NCBI RefSeq assembly: GCF_003261055.1
Contig: NZ_CP030074.1
Span: 682,001 to 746,000 of the forward strand
Direction of reading: 5' to 3'
Length of the DNA stretch: 64,000 nucleotides
Source: Streptomyces cadmiisoli
GTDB lineage: Bacteria > Actinomycetota > Actinomycetes > Streptomycetales > Streptomycetaceae
The notes under the pieces were generated by a model. The model did no database searches, was not told where the DNA came from, and saw only the letters and a list, made by a program, of their open reading frames with translations. Position numbers and translations under genes: made by a program. How positions within the stretch are numbered: the first letter of the stretch is position 1; the number at the start of each line of letters is the position of its first letter. This document shows positions 27,230 through 36,900 of the stretch, one piece after another.

Positions 27230-27652
27230 TCAGACGGCGGTGACGTTGATGGTCACGGGGACGTTGCCCTGGATGGCCTTGGAGTACGGGCAGAGCTGGT
27301 GCGCGGCGTCGGCGAGTTCGACGGCCACGTCCTTGTCGACCCCGCCGAGTTGCACGTTGAGGACGGCGGAGAGGGAGAACCCGTCGTCACCCTTGTTCAG
27401 GGAGATCTCGGTGTCGATGGCGGTGCTGGTCAGCTTGACCTCGCGGTCGCCGGCGGCGCGGCGGACGGCGCCGAGGAAGCATGCTCCCCATCCCGCGGCG
27501 AAGAGCTGCTCGGGGTTGGTAGCGGTGCCGGCGCCGCCGAGCTCCTTCGGGTGGGACAGGTCGGTCTCCAGCACGCCGTCGTCCGACCGGACCCGGCCGC
27601 CGTTGCGGCCTTCTCCGTTGACGCTGACAACCGTGGTGTAAAGCGTGGCCAT
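27230..27652 (-). CDS. ohr: organic hydroperoxide resistance protein (Ohr/OsmC family)
   Basis: 140-aa thiol peroxidase reducing organic hydroperoxides in the cytoplasm, normally as a homodimer. The N-terminal strand is MATLYTTVVSVNGEGRNG. The peroxidatic Cys58 lies in FAAGWGACFLGAV and the resolving Cys121 in HQLCPYSKAI, both at canonical Ohr positions. The ATG at 27652 follows AGAGGAA. The usual MarR-type regulator OhrR is not adjacent, which is unusual. Confidence 0.93.
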   Translation of the reverse strand: MATLYTTVVSVNGEGRNGGRVRSDDGVLETDLSHPKELGGAGTATNPEQLFAAGWGACFLGAVRRAAGDREVKLTSTAIDTEISLNKGDDGFSLSAVLNVQLGGVDKDVAVELADAAHQLCPYSKAIQGNVPVTINVTAV

Positions 27653-27791
27653 GGAAGTTCCTCTCGGAAGTCGATCACAGATGTGGCAGAGCAGGACGAT
27701 GCCCCGAGGAACGCCGTCCGTCACCACTTGAAGAGGTGACGAACAATTGCAGAGTGAAGCATCACCTGTCAAAGCGGTGACGTCATGGGAG

Positions 27792-27890
27792 GGTGCTTCG
27801 GCGTCGCCCTCGCCAGCCCTCACGTGGAGAGCCGGCTCGGCCATGGCACGATCAGGACCCAGGACGTCACCCTTCACCTCGCCCGGAACG
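27792..27890 (+). repeat. remnant of an FG-GAP gene 3' end
   Basis: TTCGGCGTCGCCCTCGCCAG, then CCCTCACGTGGAGAGC and GTCACCCTTCACCTCGCCC, closely match 15344-15430, the last codons (FGAALTSPHVES) and terminator of the FG-GAP gene at 13892. Here the stop is altered and the hairpin is degenerate. It is a decayed copy of that gene's tail. The rest of 27653-28083 is empty. Confidence 0.5.
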
Positions 27891-28083
27891 CCGACGCCCC
27901 GCGCTTGTTCGCATGCGGGTCGAGGCGTGGGACTCCGGGGCCTTGACCTGGTCGGCTGATCGGCGGGAGCGGTACGCGAACGATCTCGGCGAAGAGGGGG
28001 CCTGGTGACGGTGACCGTCGCCGCTGTTGATCACTACGCCTGGCCGGCCGTGGTTCAACGGGGGAGCGGTTCGCCTGCACTCG

Positions 28084-28110
28084 CGGGTATACCCGATGTA
28101 TTCTGGCGTG
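28084..28110 (+). promoter_or_regulatory. palindrome and -10 of the toxin-antitoxin operon
   Basis: CGGGTATACCCG (28084-28095) is a perfect 12-bp palindrome. TATTCT (28099-28104) lies six bases before the antitoxin ATG, with no ribosome site between. This suggests a leaderless message autoregulated by the ribbon-helix-helix antitoxin. Confidence 0.55.
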
Positions 28111-28362
28111 ATGGCGCACACGACGATCAAGGTCGAGAGCACGGTCCGGGACAGGCTGGCCACCCTCGCGGCCGAGAAGGGCACCACCATCGCGCAGCTG
28201 GTCAGCGACTTCGCCGCGCACACCCCGACTGCGGAGGAGCGAGCTGAACGCACGGCCCGCACCCTGGCGGTACTGAGCGAGATGTCGGGCTACACCCCGA
28301 GTCCCGAGCAGGACCGTGCGGCAGACGCCGAGCTGGCACGCCGGCTTGGTGACATTGCATGA
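28111..28362 (+). CDS. ribbon-helix-helix antitoxin
   Basis: 83-aa DNA-binding antitoxin. The N-terminus AHTTIKVESTVRDRLATLAAEKGTT is a ribbon-helix-helix: one beta strand with alternating residues, then two helices. The C-terminal part (AERTARTLAVLSEMSGYTPSPEQ) is helical and acidic, as expected for the toxin-binding region. The ATG at 28111 is chosen over an upstream ATG at 28027 because the longer form would put the palindrome inside the gene and would lengthen a compact family. Its TGA overlaps the next ATG (ATGA), which is classic translational coupling. Confidence 0.8.
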   Translation: MAHTTIKVESTVRDRLATLAAEKGTTIAQLVSDFAAHTPTAEERAERTARTLAVLSEMSGYTPSPEQDRAADAELARRLGDIA

Positions 28363-28754
28363 CGTCGACCACCCCCAGCACGGTGGACGTGATCCTGGAC
28401 GAACACGCACTCCTCGCTCTGGGCGCCGGCAACATCCTGGTCTCCCGGATCCTGCACCAGTCGGCAGCCACCGATGCCTGGCGTATCCACGTCGCCCTGG
28501 CCGCACTCGCGGACGCCGATCGCTCTCGCGTCGGAGTGGCAGCCCACGTGGCGATGCTCGACCAGATCGTCTTCCACCCCCTGGACCTGGCCGCTGTCCT
28601 TGACGCCTCCGGCCAACCCCGTTCCCTGGGCTGGTCGCACACCCGGCACGTGGCCCAGCCCGGCCCGGAACGCCCGGAAGGGGCACGCGTGGTGACGACC
28701 GTGCCGAAGGAATGGGACGCAGCCGGCGTCCGGATCCTCGACGTGTCGCCCTGA
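28359..28754 (+). CDS. PIN-like toxin
   Basis: 131-aa protein read from an ATG overlapping the antitoxin stop. The first strand VDVILDEHALLALGAGN resembles the PIN-domain start (an acidic residue after a hydrophobic strand). The middle has DRSRVGVAAHVAMLDQIVFHPLDL, where VapC-like toxins carry S/T and acidic active-site residues, and the end EWDAAGVRILDV could supply the last strand. By analogy it would be a VapC-type ribonuclease neutralised by the upstream protein. The acid pattern is not a textbook VapC, so the fold is inferred from gene order and weak motif match. Confidence 0.6.
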   Translation: MTSTTPSTVDVILDEHALLALGAGNILVSRILHQSAATDAWRIHVALAALADADRSRVGVAAHVAMLDQIVFHPLDLAAVLDASGQPRSLGWSHTRHVAQPGPERPEGARVVTTVPKEWDAAGVRILDVSP

Positions 28755-28911
28755 CCGAGCACACTCCCAAGCGCGCGGGTTCCCGGAATTCTGAGCGTTG
28801 GTAAGCGGGAGCCTGCCTGTCAGCTGATGGCTGTGGTGGTCCCGCGCGCGGATTCGCAGTGGTTGAAGGGACCTGGCTTCCCCGGCGTTCGCCGTTGCCC
28901 CATCCAACTTG

Positions 28912-29565
28912 CTAGCCCGTGGGCCGGTGTGGGTTCGGCATGCCTTCATCGCCCATGTGCGCCCGCTGCCAGATTCCTTTCCAGCCGTACGGCATCTCCG
29001 GCGCGAGCCGATGCCGCTGCCCGCACGGACATGGCGCCGGCGCCCACGCGCACCCGCGGCACAGCTCGACCCAGCCGTGCCCGGTCGAGTTCGGCTCCAG
29101 CGGTCGCTCGTCCCCACAGGCCGGGCAGCCGGGGAGATCGGCGCCGTCCATCATCGCGTTCTGTCGCCGGACGTACTCGGACAATCGCAGCGGCGGGTGG
29201 CGAGACGGGTCTTCGTACCAGGCGCGGTCCGGGCCCTCCCACCTGCTCCACAGCCACCACGGTCGCGGGTTCGCCACAGCCCGCCGCCCGGCCTGCTTCT
29301 CGGCCCGGCGCCGCGCGGCGTACTCCTCCGCCCGCGCGAGCCACAGCACCCGCGCCTCATGCAGTTCCTCCACCGCCCGCACCAGCGCGTCCGGATCCGC
29401 CTCCAGCCGCCGGGGGATCGCGGCGCTGAGCGTGAGGTGGTGGTAGGTCGCCCGGAAGCCGTACGGCGCGAAGAGGGTGATGCAGGTCCGCAGCGCGCTG
29501 TGCCGGCTGCGGAAGGGGAGGCAGGCGTCGTGCACGCGCGCTCGGTGGGTCAGGAAGCTGGTCAT
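28912..29565 (-). CDS. hypothetical protein with C-terminal Cys cluster
   Basis: 217-aa protein of unknown function. The C-terminal part has two zinc-ribbon-like pairs: GCPACG (about residue 147) and ELCRGC...PCPCGQ (about 167-180). The middle is a long charged helix (EELHEARVLWLARAEEYAARRRAEKQAGRR) followed by a Trp-rich stretch (RPWWLWSRW). The ATG overlaps the stop of the upstream gene (29562) by 4 nt, so the two are one operon. No signal peptide. Confidence 0.6.
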   Translation of the reverse strand: MTSFLTHRARVHDACLPFRSRHSALRTCITLFAPYGFRATYHHLTLSAAIPRRLEADPDALVRAVEELHEARVLWLARAEEYAARRRAEKQAGRRAVANPRPWWLWSRWEGPDRAWYEDPSRHPPLRLSEYVRRQNAMMDGADLPGCPACGDERPLEPNSTGHGWVELCRGCAWAPAPCPCGQRHRLAPEMPYGWKGIWQRAHMGDEGMPNPHRPTG

Positions 29566-30188
29566 CGTACGGGCCCCAGGTCCAGTGCCCGTGCCAGAGC
29601 GGCGGTGACGGCGGGGGCGTGTGCCGGCAGGTGCTGTTCGGCCCAGGTTCCGGTGAGGCCGAGGAAGTTCTGCAAGTCCTGCTGAGCACCGGTGACGAGC
29701 GTGCGTACCTGGTCTACTGGCAGCTCGACCACCGGGCTGCCGTCCTCCCCGTAGACGTCGAGAGTCAGCCGTACGGTGTCGCCGACGCGTTCGGCCGCCG
29801 AGGACGGGTTATGACCGAAATAGGCGCAGCTGGTGCCGTCGAGCACCTCCAGCCAGTCCCGCCAGGTCTCCAGGCCGTTGCAGCAGCCCGGCTCGACGAA
29901 GACGGTGTCGGTGGCGTTGTCGGTCACCCGGAACCCGCCGGCGGCGAGCAGGTCTGGCATCGTGAGCAGCCCGTGCAGGAATGTGCCGAGCGGGTCGGTC
30001 GGGTAAGGCCCGTGCTCCTCCTCCGGCTCGAAGTCGTTGCACTCGGCGATCAGCATCACCGCGGTGCCGACGTCCGCCGGAGTCAGCGCCCCGTCCAGAA
30101 CGAGGTAGCCGTACGACTCGTGCTCGCCAACCGGCCAGAGCGCAAAGTCGTCGGCAGCGACGATCTCCAGAACGGGTTGCATCACCAT
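29562..30188 (-). CDS. hypothetical acidic protein, first gene of a two-gene operon
   Basis: About 208-aa cytoplasmic acidic protein of unknown function. Visible landmarks: VLEIVAADDFALWPVGEHESYGY, a central GCCNGLETWRDWLEVLDG and a C-terminal helix ending DLGPVR. The frame is open to 30542, but the upstream part is Arg/Pro-rich and non-protein-like. I placed the start at the ATG at 30188 (the in-frame ATG at 30182 is an alternative), without a clear ribosome site, so the exact start is uncertain. It is translationally coupled to the Cys-cluster gene at 28912. The general look (small, acidic, paired with a basic protein) would suit an immunity-type protein, but there is no motif proof. Confidence 0.6.
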   Translation of the reverse strand: MVMQPVLEIVAADDFALWPVGEHESYGYLVLDGALTPADVGTAVMLIAECNDFEPEEEHGPYPTDPLGTFLHGLLTMPDLLAAGGFRVTDNATDTVFVEPGCCNGLETWRDWLEVLDGTSCAYFGHNPSSAAERVGDTVRLTLDVYGEDGSPVVELPVDQVRTLVTGAQQDLQNFLGLTGTWAEQHLPAHAPAVTAALARALDLGPVR

Positions 30189-30518
30189 CACACGGGGATG
30201 ATGCCGGACCCACTGCCGCACGGCCACGTACTTCAGCCGCGGTATCGGGGTCAGGGCGGGCCCGATGCCTGGGCGGTTTCGCGGTTCGCGTGACAGCGTC
30301 CGTCTGCGCGTGGCGTTTGCCCGACTGGCGGCTCGGCGCTTCCCGTGACCCGGCGAGCCTTCCCGCCGGGAATCCGCCGTGGTCCGAGAGGAGCAGGCGC
30401 TCCGGGGGCCCGGCCGGGGCGGCGGTCGCCGGGAATTCCGGGTGCTCGCGCCGGGAGCCCTGCAGTCGGTGCCGGCATCGGAGCGGAACTCACGGCGTCC
30501 GGCGGGCGCGATCGCGAG

Positions 30519-31956
30519 GCGGAAGTGGCACGGGACGTGCAACTGTTCAGGGTCGGCAGGAGTCTAGCGACCGAAGCGCTGTTCTCCTGGAAAACACCGT
30601 CCGTTTGCCCGCGTTCCGACAGAGGTCAACTCCATGCCGATCCCCCCGTACAACCGTCGCGCCTCCCGTGCCGCCGTTGCCGCCCTCGGCGCTGCCGGCC
30701 TGATCGCGCTGGCCGCAGCTCCCACCGCCTTCGCCGATGAACCCGCACCCGAATTGGTCATCGGAGGCATCGAGCCGATCAGCGGATTGCAACCGGGGAG
30801 CACCTTCGATCTGCCGGGCACCGTGGCGAACAAGGGCACCGTAGCCGCCGAGGAGGTGTGGGTCACCTACGCCGTCACCCGGGGACTCGACTTCGCGGAG
30901 GTTCCCTCCAACTGCAGAACGCAGCAGGTCCCGTCCTACGACGAGATGCCCGAGAGGTGGCACGTGGTGTGCGGGTTCGACCAGGCGGTGGAGCCGGGCG
31001 CTGTCTACACGCCCGAGCGGCCTCTCCTTGCCAAGGCGCTGGACCGCGCGTTCAACGACGAGCTGCTTGTGCGTGTCGGGGAAAACGATCCAGGGGCGGA
31101 CGAGAACGGCACTGTGCCGGTGGCGGGAACCGCACCGGCGGTGAAACTGGTCGAAGGACAGGCCGAGGGCGAGGGATCCGCGCGAGTCGTCATTGTGCCC
31201 GTCACCTCCGTCAACACGGCCGACTACCAGGTGACTGGTGCCGAGTTGAAGGGGCGCGTCGGTGAAACGGTGCCGATGAAGGTGGAGTTCACCAATGCCG
31301 GGCCCGCCTGGTTCATGGCCAAGTTGGGGGAGCCGACCGTAAGGGTCATGATCACGCTGCCCGCCGGAACGTCGGTCGTCAAGACCCCCGGGTTCTGTAA
31401 GCCCAAGGGTAAGGCGTACCAGTGCGGTATGAGTCAGCGGGCTCTCAACGAGGGCGGCCGAGAGCCCTACAACTTCCAGCTGAAGATCGACAAGCGCGTG
31501 GAGGACGCCAAGGGCTCGGTGGCGCTCAGCACCGAGGCGCGGCCGTTCGACCCCGACAAAGCCAACGACAAGGCCGATATCACGCTGGATGTCACCGGTG
31601 GGGGGCCGGGCGGCTCGACCGGTGGTTCGACCGGCGGTTCGACTGGTGGTTCCAGCGGCGGTTCCACCGGTGGTTCGACCGGCGGCTCCTCCGGTGGTTC
31701 GGCCAGTGGCTCGGGCGGATCGACCGGCGGGTCGTCGTCGACCGGCGGCGACGGCACGGCGGCGAATGGCGGCAACCTGGCAGAGACCGGGTCCTCGGCG
31801 CTGCCGATCACGGGTGCGGCCGCCGCGGCGGTGGTCACGGGTGCGGGCCTGGTCGTCATCGTGCGCCGCCGCCGGGCCAAGAGCCTGAGCTGACGACCGT
31901 CCGACGCGAGCGGCGGTACCCACCCCGGGCCGGCCGCTGGTCCGGGACCTCCGTGC
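30519..31956 (+). repeat. direct repeat, left copy (complete LAETG gene)
   Basis: The segment from GGCACGGGACGTGCAACTG-like sequence upstream of the LAETG gene to CCGGGACCTCCGTGC beyond its stop recurs at 37888-38988. The 3' 600 bp are nearly identical (a handful of differences) and the 5' 300 bp slightly less so. The repeats have the same orientation and start about 7.4 kb apart. Confidence 0.85.
30634..31893 (+). CDS. sortase-anchored surface protein with LAETG signal
   Basis: 419-aa exported protein attached to the cell wall. It has a signal peptide (AVAALGAAGLIALAAAPTAFA), then two beta-rich domains (VIGGIEPI..., VANKGTVAAEEVWVTY resembling a CARDB-type fold). A Gly-Ser-Thr spacer of about 45 residues (GGSTGGSS repeats) leads to LAETG at 382-386, a hydrophobic helix and the RRRRAKS tail. 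LAXTG is the class E sortase signal of Streptomyces; an LPITG at 390-394 inside the helix start is a second, less likely match. The ATG has AGAGG 9 nt upstream. A damaged duplicate lies at 38006-38925. Confidence 0.88.
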   Translation: MPIPPYNRRASRAAVAALGAAGLIALAAAPTAFADEPAPELVIGGIEPISGLQPGSTFDLPGTVANKGTVAAEEVWVTYAVTRGLDFAEVPSNCRTQQVPSYDEMPERWHVVCGFDQAVEPGAVYTPERPLLAKALDRAFNDELLVRVGENDPGADENGTVPVAGTAPAVKLVEGQAEGEGSARVVIVPVTSVNTADYQVTGAELKGRVGETVPMKVEFTNAGPAWFMAKLGEPTVRVMITLPAGTSVVKTPGFCKPKGKAYQCGMSQRALNEGGREPYNFQLKIDKRVEDAKGSVALSTEARPFDPDKANDKADITLDVTGGGPGGSTGGSTGGSTGGSSGGSTGGSTGGSSGGSASGSGGSTGGSSSTGGDGTAANGGNLAETGSSALPITGAAAAAVVTGAGLVVIVRRRRAKSLS

Positions 31957-32025
31957 CGCGCTGGGACCGGGATGCCGTGTGATCGCGGTGGACGGGATGC
32001 GCGGTGGCCCGGTCGACCGGGCCAC

Positions 32026-32890
32026 CGGCTCGAAGCTCGGCCGGCCGCCCCCGCATCTGGGCGCTGTTGTGCGATGAGAGCGGCGGCGCCGGCCACGTGC
32101 GGTGTGGCCATCGATGTCCCGCCGGCACGGGTGCAGTGCTCGTCCACCACCGTGCCCATGGCCGTTCCGGCGGCCCGGGCCGCGACGGTGCCGACACCCG
32201 GAGCCGCGATGTCCGGCTTGAAGGCCCCGTCACCGACCCGCGGTCCGCGGCTGGAGAAGGAGGCCATCTTGTCCTCCCGGTCGACCGCCGGCACGGTCAG
32301 CGCCTCGTCGGCGGCACCCGGGAATCCGACCGTCCCGCTGCCCGGGCCGCTGTTGCCTGCCGCGACCACGAAGAGGGTCCCGGTGGTGCGGCTGATCTGG
32401 TTCAGCGCCTGGCTCGACACATCGGTCCCGTCGGTGGCACCACCACCGAGGCTCATGTTGACGACCTTGGCCCCCGAGCGGCCGGCCCACTCCATGCCCG
32501 CGATGATGTCCGACGTGCATCCGGAGCCTTCGTCGTCGAGCACCTTGCCGACCCGCAGTTTGGCGCCGGGCGCGACACCCTTGCGCAGCTCCTCGGACGC
32601 GGCTCCGCTGCCCAGGACCGTGGCCGCCACGTCGGTGCCGTGCCCATGCCCGTCACGGGCACGGGGGCAGCGCCGGTGAAGTCGACCTGCTCGATGAGGT
32701 TCCCGGACACGTCCGGATGGTCCGGGGCGATACCGGTGTCCAGTACCGCCACGGACTCGCCCGTACCGTCATACCCACGATCCCAGGCGGTCTTCGCCCC
32801 GATCTGCGGAACGGACGTTTCGAGGTCGACCTTGACCACGGAGTCGAGTCATACCTTCTTGCCCCCGGCGAGGGACCCGGCGAACCGGGC
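32026..32890 (-). pseudogene. broken subtilisin-like protease gene
   Basis: Minus-strand frames reassemble an S8 catalytic domain: KKV, then a TGA at 32849-32851 where paralogues have Trp, then LDSVVKVDLETSVPQIGA and the Asp motif VAVLDTGIAPDHPD. A frameshift follows near 32670-32690, then HGHGTDVAATV (His motif), VVAAGNSGPGSG and the Ser motif GGTSMATPHVAGAAALI. Homology stops near 32026, with no C-terminal domains. The His motif has Asp where HGTH is usual. At least three lesions mean it is not functional. Confidence 0.85.
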
Positions 32891-32949
32891 GGCGGCGGCT
32901 CCGTCCGCGCGTCGGCCGCGGCCGCCGGCGGATGGACCTCTTCCCTTGC

Positions 32950-33376
32950 GGCTGCCTCCAGATAGGCGCGCAGCGCGGTGACGACCCTCTTGCCCAGCCC
33001 GTTCTGGTGCTGCGAACCGGAGAGGCGGATGTCGTGGGCCCCGATGAACTGGAGGCGGGCACAGAGGCTGTGCCAGGTCTCCAGTTCCTCTACGGGGCCC
33101 TGCTCTGCCACTCCAGCTCCAGGGCCCTGGCCCTGCGCTCCTTGATTCCGGGGCCAGTTCCTCGGTCCGCTTCTCGATTCGCGCGGCACGGGGCTCCACC
33201 GTCAGTTCCTTCAGCAGGGCACGCTCGTCCGCGGACCACTCATGCTGTACATCCTCGCCGTTCTTCTGCGCCAGCAGGATCGCCAGGTCCCGTTCCCGTA
33301 GCGCCTTGAGCCGTGCCAGCCTCTCGGCACTCAGCGGTTCCGCGTCGGCCGCACGCGCCGACAGTGCACAGGACAC
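32950..33376 (-). pseudogene. frameshifted remnant of an unknown gene
   Basis: One frame gives LSAERLARLKALRERDLAIL and DERALLKELTVEPRAARIEK; after a shift near 33180 another gives PVEELETWHSLCARLQFIGA, LSGSQHQNGLGKRVVTALRA and YLEAAAREE. Both parts look like coherent helical protein and seem to be one ancestral gene joined to the subtilase pseudogene. No family recognised. Confidence 0.4.
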
Positions 33377-33537
33377 GGCGGAGCAGCTGAATCGCCAGCC
33401 GAGGAAGCTGCCTTATGACGACCCGGCCTACGCCGTCCAGCTACACGATCAATCAGGTGATTTCGGGATGCACAGTACTTTCTCATGCGGGCACAGGTAC
33501 CCAATACTTAGGGTTCTGGCGGCAAGGGGGATGTCTG

Positions 33538-33954
33538 ATGGATCCGATTGCGCTAGCGGCCGGGACGGCTCTGGTGGGGGCGATAGCCACCGATGCGTGG
33601 CAGGGGGCGCGTACCGGTCTGGTCGGACTGTGGCGTCGGGTGCGTCCCGAACAGGCTGAGGCGGTCGACGCGGAACTCGCCGAAACGCGCCTCCACATGC
33701 TGGCGGCGCGAGCAAGCGGGGAAACGGATACCGAGCAGGCACTGGCCGCGGACTGGCAGTTGCGGATCCAGGCCCTGTTGCGAGCGAACCCAGCGGTCGC
33801 GGTCGAGCTGCGGCAACTGCTGGATGAGCAGCTGACCCCGGCGCTGACCGCTGATGAGCGGTCCCGGATCGGGAGGTTGGTCATGAAGGCCGAGGCATCC
33901 GGCAGCGCGAGGGTGTATCAGGCAGGCCGGGATCAGCACATCACCGAGCGATGA
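33538..33954 (+). CDS. putative membrane-active (Bell-like) effector with C-terminal amyloid motif
   Basis: 138-aa protein, start ATG at 33538 with AAGGGGG 7 nt upstream. The N-terminus MDPIALAAGTALVGAIATDAW is hydrophobic/amphipathic and is followed by helices rich in Ala, Arg and Glu (AEAVDAELAETRLHMLAARA). The C-terminus reads ASGSARVYQAGRDQHITER. The core YQAGRDQHI recurs near the N-terminus of the next protein. Known bacterial NLR-associated amyloid (RHIM-like/BASS) motifs have this V-x-Q-x-G core, and effectors with an N-terminal alpha-helical 'Bell' domain (analogous to fungal HeLo and the MLKL four-helix bundle) end in one. By that analogy this would be a cell-death effector triggered by templating. 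Its TGA overlaps the next ATG by 4 nt. Confidence 0.75.
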   Translation: MDPIALAAGTALVGAIATDAWQGARTGLVGLWRRVRPEQAEAVDAELAETRLHMLAARASGETDTEQALAADWQLRIQALLRANPAVAVELRQLLDEQLTPALTADERSRIGRLVMKAEASGSARVYQAGRDQHITER

Positions 33955-36900
33955 GCACGCCGGAGTCCTCGCCGCCCGGCAGCGAGGAGACGCGCCTCGA
34001 TGCCAGCGCCTCGGGCCAGGCCCGGATCTACCAGGCGGGCCGGGACCAGCACATCGTGGAACGGGATCTCCACCTGCACTACGAGGACGGTGTACGCCGT
34101 GCCCGTCGCGCCGAGCTGGACGACACACCTGCGAGGGAGTGCCCGTACCCGGGCCTGGCCGCGTTCGACGAGGAGCAAGCCCGATGGTTCTTCGGCCGGG
34201 ATCCCGTGATTGCGGACCTGCTGATCCGTCTGGATGAACGGCTGCGAGACGGCGGCAGTTTGGTGGTGGTGGGGCCGTCCGGCGCGGGCAAGTCCTCACT
34301 GCTGCGGGCCGGTTTGCTGCCAGCTCTCGTGCGCGGGGCACTGCCTGCGGCCGGATCGGCCCACTGGCCACGGCTCCTGCTCACGCCCACCGCCCACCCG
34401 GTCGCGGCGCTGGTCACCCACCTTGTCGACGCCACCGGTGCGAGCGTCCAGGACGTATCTGCGGCTGTGGCGGCTGATCCGCGGTCGTGCGCGGTCCGGC
34501 TGCGCGCGATGGCCGAGGCCGACAGGCGGGCAGGCACACGGCTGGTGGTCGTCGTCGACCAGCTGGAGGAACTGTTCACGCTCTGCGTGAGCGACCGGGA
34601 ACGGCGTGCCTTCCTCGGTGTGCTGACCGCTCTGGCAGAACAAGGACCGGACGGGGCCGGCCCGGCCGGGCTGGTGGTGTATGGGCTGCGCTCCGACTTC
34701 TACACCCCGTGCGCCAACCATTCCCAACTGCGTACCGCACTGCAGAACGGGCAGCTCTTGCTCGGCCCCATGTCACAGAGCGAGCTGAAAGAAGCGATCC
34801 TCTTCCCGGCCCGGGCGGCGGACCTGGACATCGAACCGGGTCTGGTGGAGGTGTTGCTGCGCGACCTGGGTACACCCCCCGCCGATGGCTCAACCAACCT
34901 GCCGGCGCAGGGCTATGAGGCGGGACGCCTGCCGCTGCTCGCCCACGCGCTGCGCGCCACCTGGCAGCAACGCCACCGCCACACGCTCACCGTGGACGGC
35001 TACCAGGCCACCGGCGGCATTCACCACGCCGTCGCCACCACCGCCGAACGCCTCTTCGCCACTCTGGATCCTGCCCAGGAGCAGGCGGCGCGCGCGGTGT
35101 TTCTCCGGCTGGTCAAGATCGGCGACAACGCCGATGACACCCGCCGACGCATGCCCTGCACCGACCTGCTCGCCTCGGCCAAGGACCCGTCGGCAACGGC
35201 TGCCGTCATCGACACCTATACCCACGGCCGCCTGCTGACTCGGCACGCGGACATCGTCGAGATCACCCACGAAGCATTGCTGCATGCGTGGCCCCGTCTG
35301 CGGAACTGGATCGACGACGATCGGGCGGGGCACCTCATCCATCAGGACCTCATGGAAGCCGCAGCCGACTGGGAACGCGCCCATCGCGATACCGGCATGC
35401 TCTACCGGGGCCATCGCCTTGAAGCAGCCGTCCATTGGGCCACCCGTTCCCACCAGGACCATGCCGGCGGCGCCGCTTCCGCCTTCCTTGCCGCCTCCAC
35501 CCGCCATGCGCGCCGTAGCGCACGCATACGTCGCTCAGTGATCGCCATCCTCACCGTCCTTGCCCTGATGGCCTCCGCTGCCGCCGTCGTTGCCTTCCAG
35601 CAACGCTCCCGGGCACAAGCTCAGCGGAACGAAGCGGTGTTCAACCAGATCCGCGCTGAGGCGGAACGGCTCCGCGGCAGTCAGGCATCGCTTGGTGCGC
35701 AACTCGATCTCGTGACGCACCGTATGCGGCCACAGGCGTCAAGTCTTTACGGTGACCTGATCACCGACGCGAACACTGCCCTGTCCGCTCCGCTGACCGG
35801 ACACGCCGGCGACATCATCTCGGTGGCGTACAGCCCGGACGGCCGCATCCTGGCCAGTAGCGGAAGTGACCGCACGCTGCGGTTGTGGGACATGGGAGAT
35901 CCAGCTCATCCCAAGCCACTGGGGGCACCGATCCGGCACACCGGCTGGGTTCAATCAGTGGCGTTCAGTCCAGACGGACAGACCCTGGCCAGCGCCGGAG
36001 AGGGTGGTGAGGAAGACACACTGGTCCGGCTGTGGGACCTGGCCGACCCGACACACCCCACACCGCGAGGCCTGATGAACGCAGGCCGGTTCAACCGCGT
36101 GCTGTCCGCGGTGTTCAGCCCGGACGGGCACACCCTCGCTGCGGCCGCAGACGATGGAGTACTGCTGTGGGATGTGGCCGACACGGCCCGTCCCAAGCAG
36201 CTCAGCCATTTGGTGCGGGGCCACACCGGTACGGTCTGGACCGTGGCCTACAGCCCGGACGGAAACACCCTGGCCAGCACTGGCGGAATCAGCACAGCGT
36301 TCGGCGATGGGGCGCTGCTGTGGGACGTGTCCGATCCGTCCCGGCCTGAGTTGCTGGGACCACCGGTCGAACTCGACAGCCCTTCGCTGGCGTTCAGCCC
36401 GGACGGGCGGACATTGGTCGGCTCGGCCGATGGGGCCGTGCGTCTGTGGGACGTGTCCGATCCTCGGCGTCTCAAGCAGCTTCGCCGCCCACTGCGGAGC
36501 CCCAATCTCGGCTCTGTCGCGTTCAGTCCGGACGGGCGTACCCTGGCCACCGCTGGGGGCGACGCAGTGCAATTGTGGAACCTCTCCTCCCCGGCCTGGC
36601 CCCAGAAACTCGGTTCCCCACTCGGTCACACGAGCCCCGTCAGCGCCGTCGCCTTCAGCCCCGACGGGCAGACTCTGGCCACCGCCGGGGCCGACGGGCC
36701 GATCATGCTGTGGACGCTCCCGGCCACCGTGCTAGCCGCACACCCTCACGCCGTCTGGACGGCCGCGGTCAGTCCCGACGGGCGCACCCTGGCCAGCGGG
36801 TCGGAGGACCGCACCGTACGCCTGTGGGATCTGTCCGACCCAGCTCATCCCAAGGCGCTGAGCCGCCCCTTCGGCAATACCGGTGCGCCGCGACCCAAAG

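Noticed and set aside
30634..31893. collagen-like or CRISPR-like reading of the GGTTCGACC repeats
   Set aside because: The short GGS-type codon repeats encode a wall-spanning Gly/Ser/Thr spacer; there are no spacers or palindromic repeats as in a CRISPR array.
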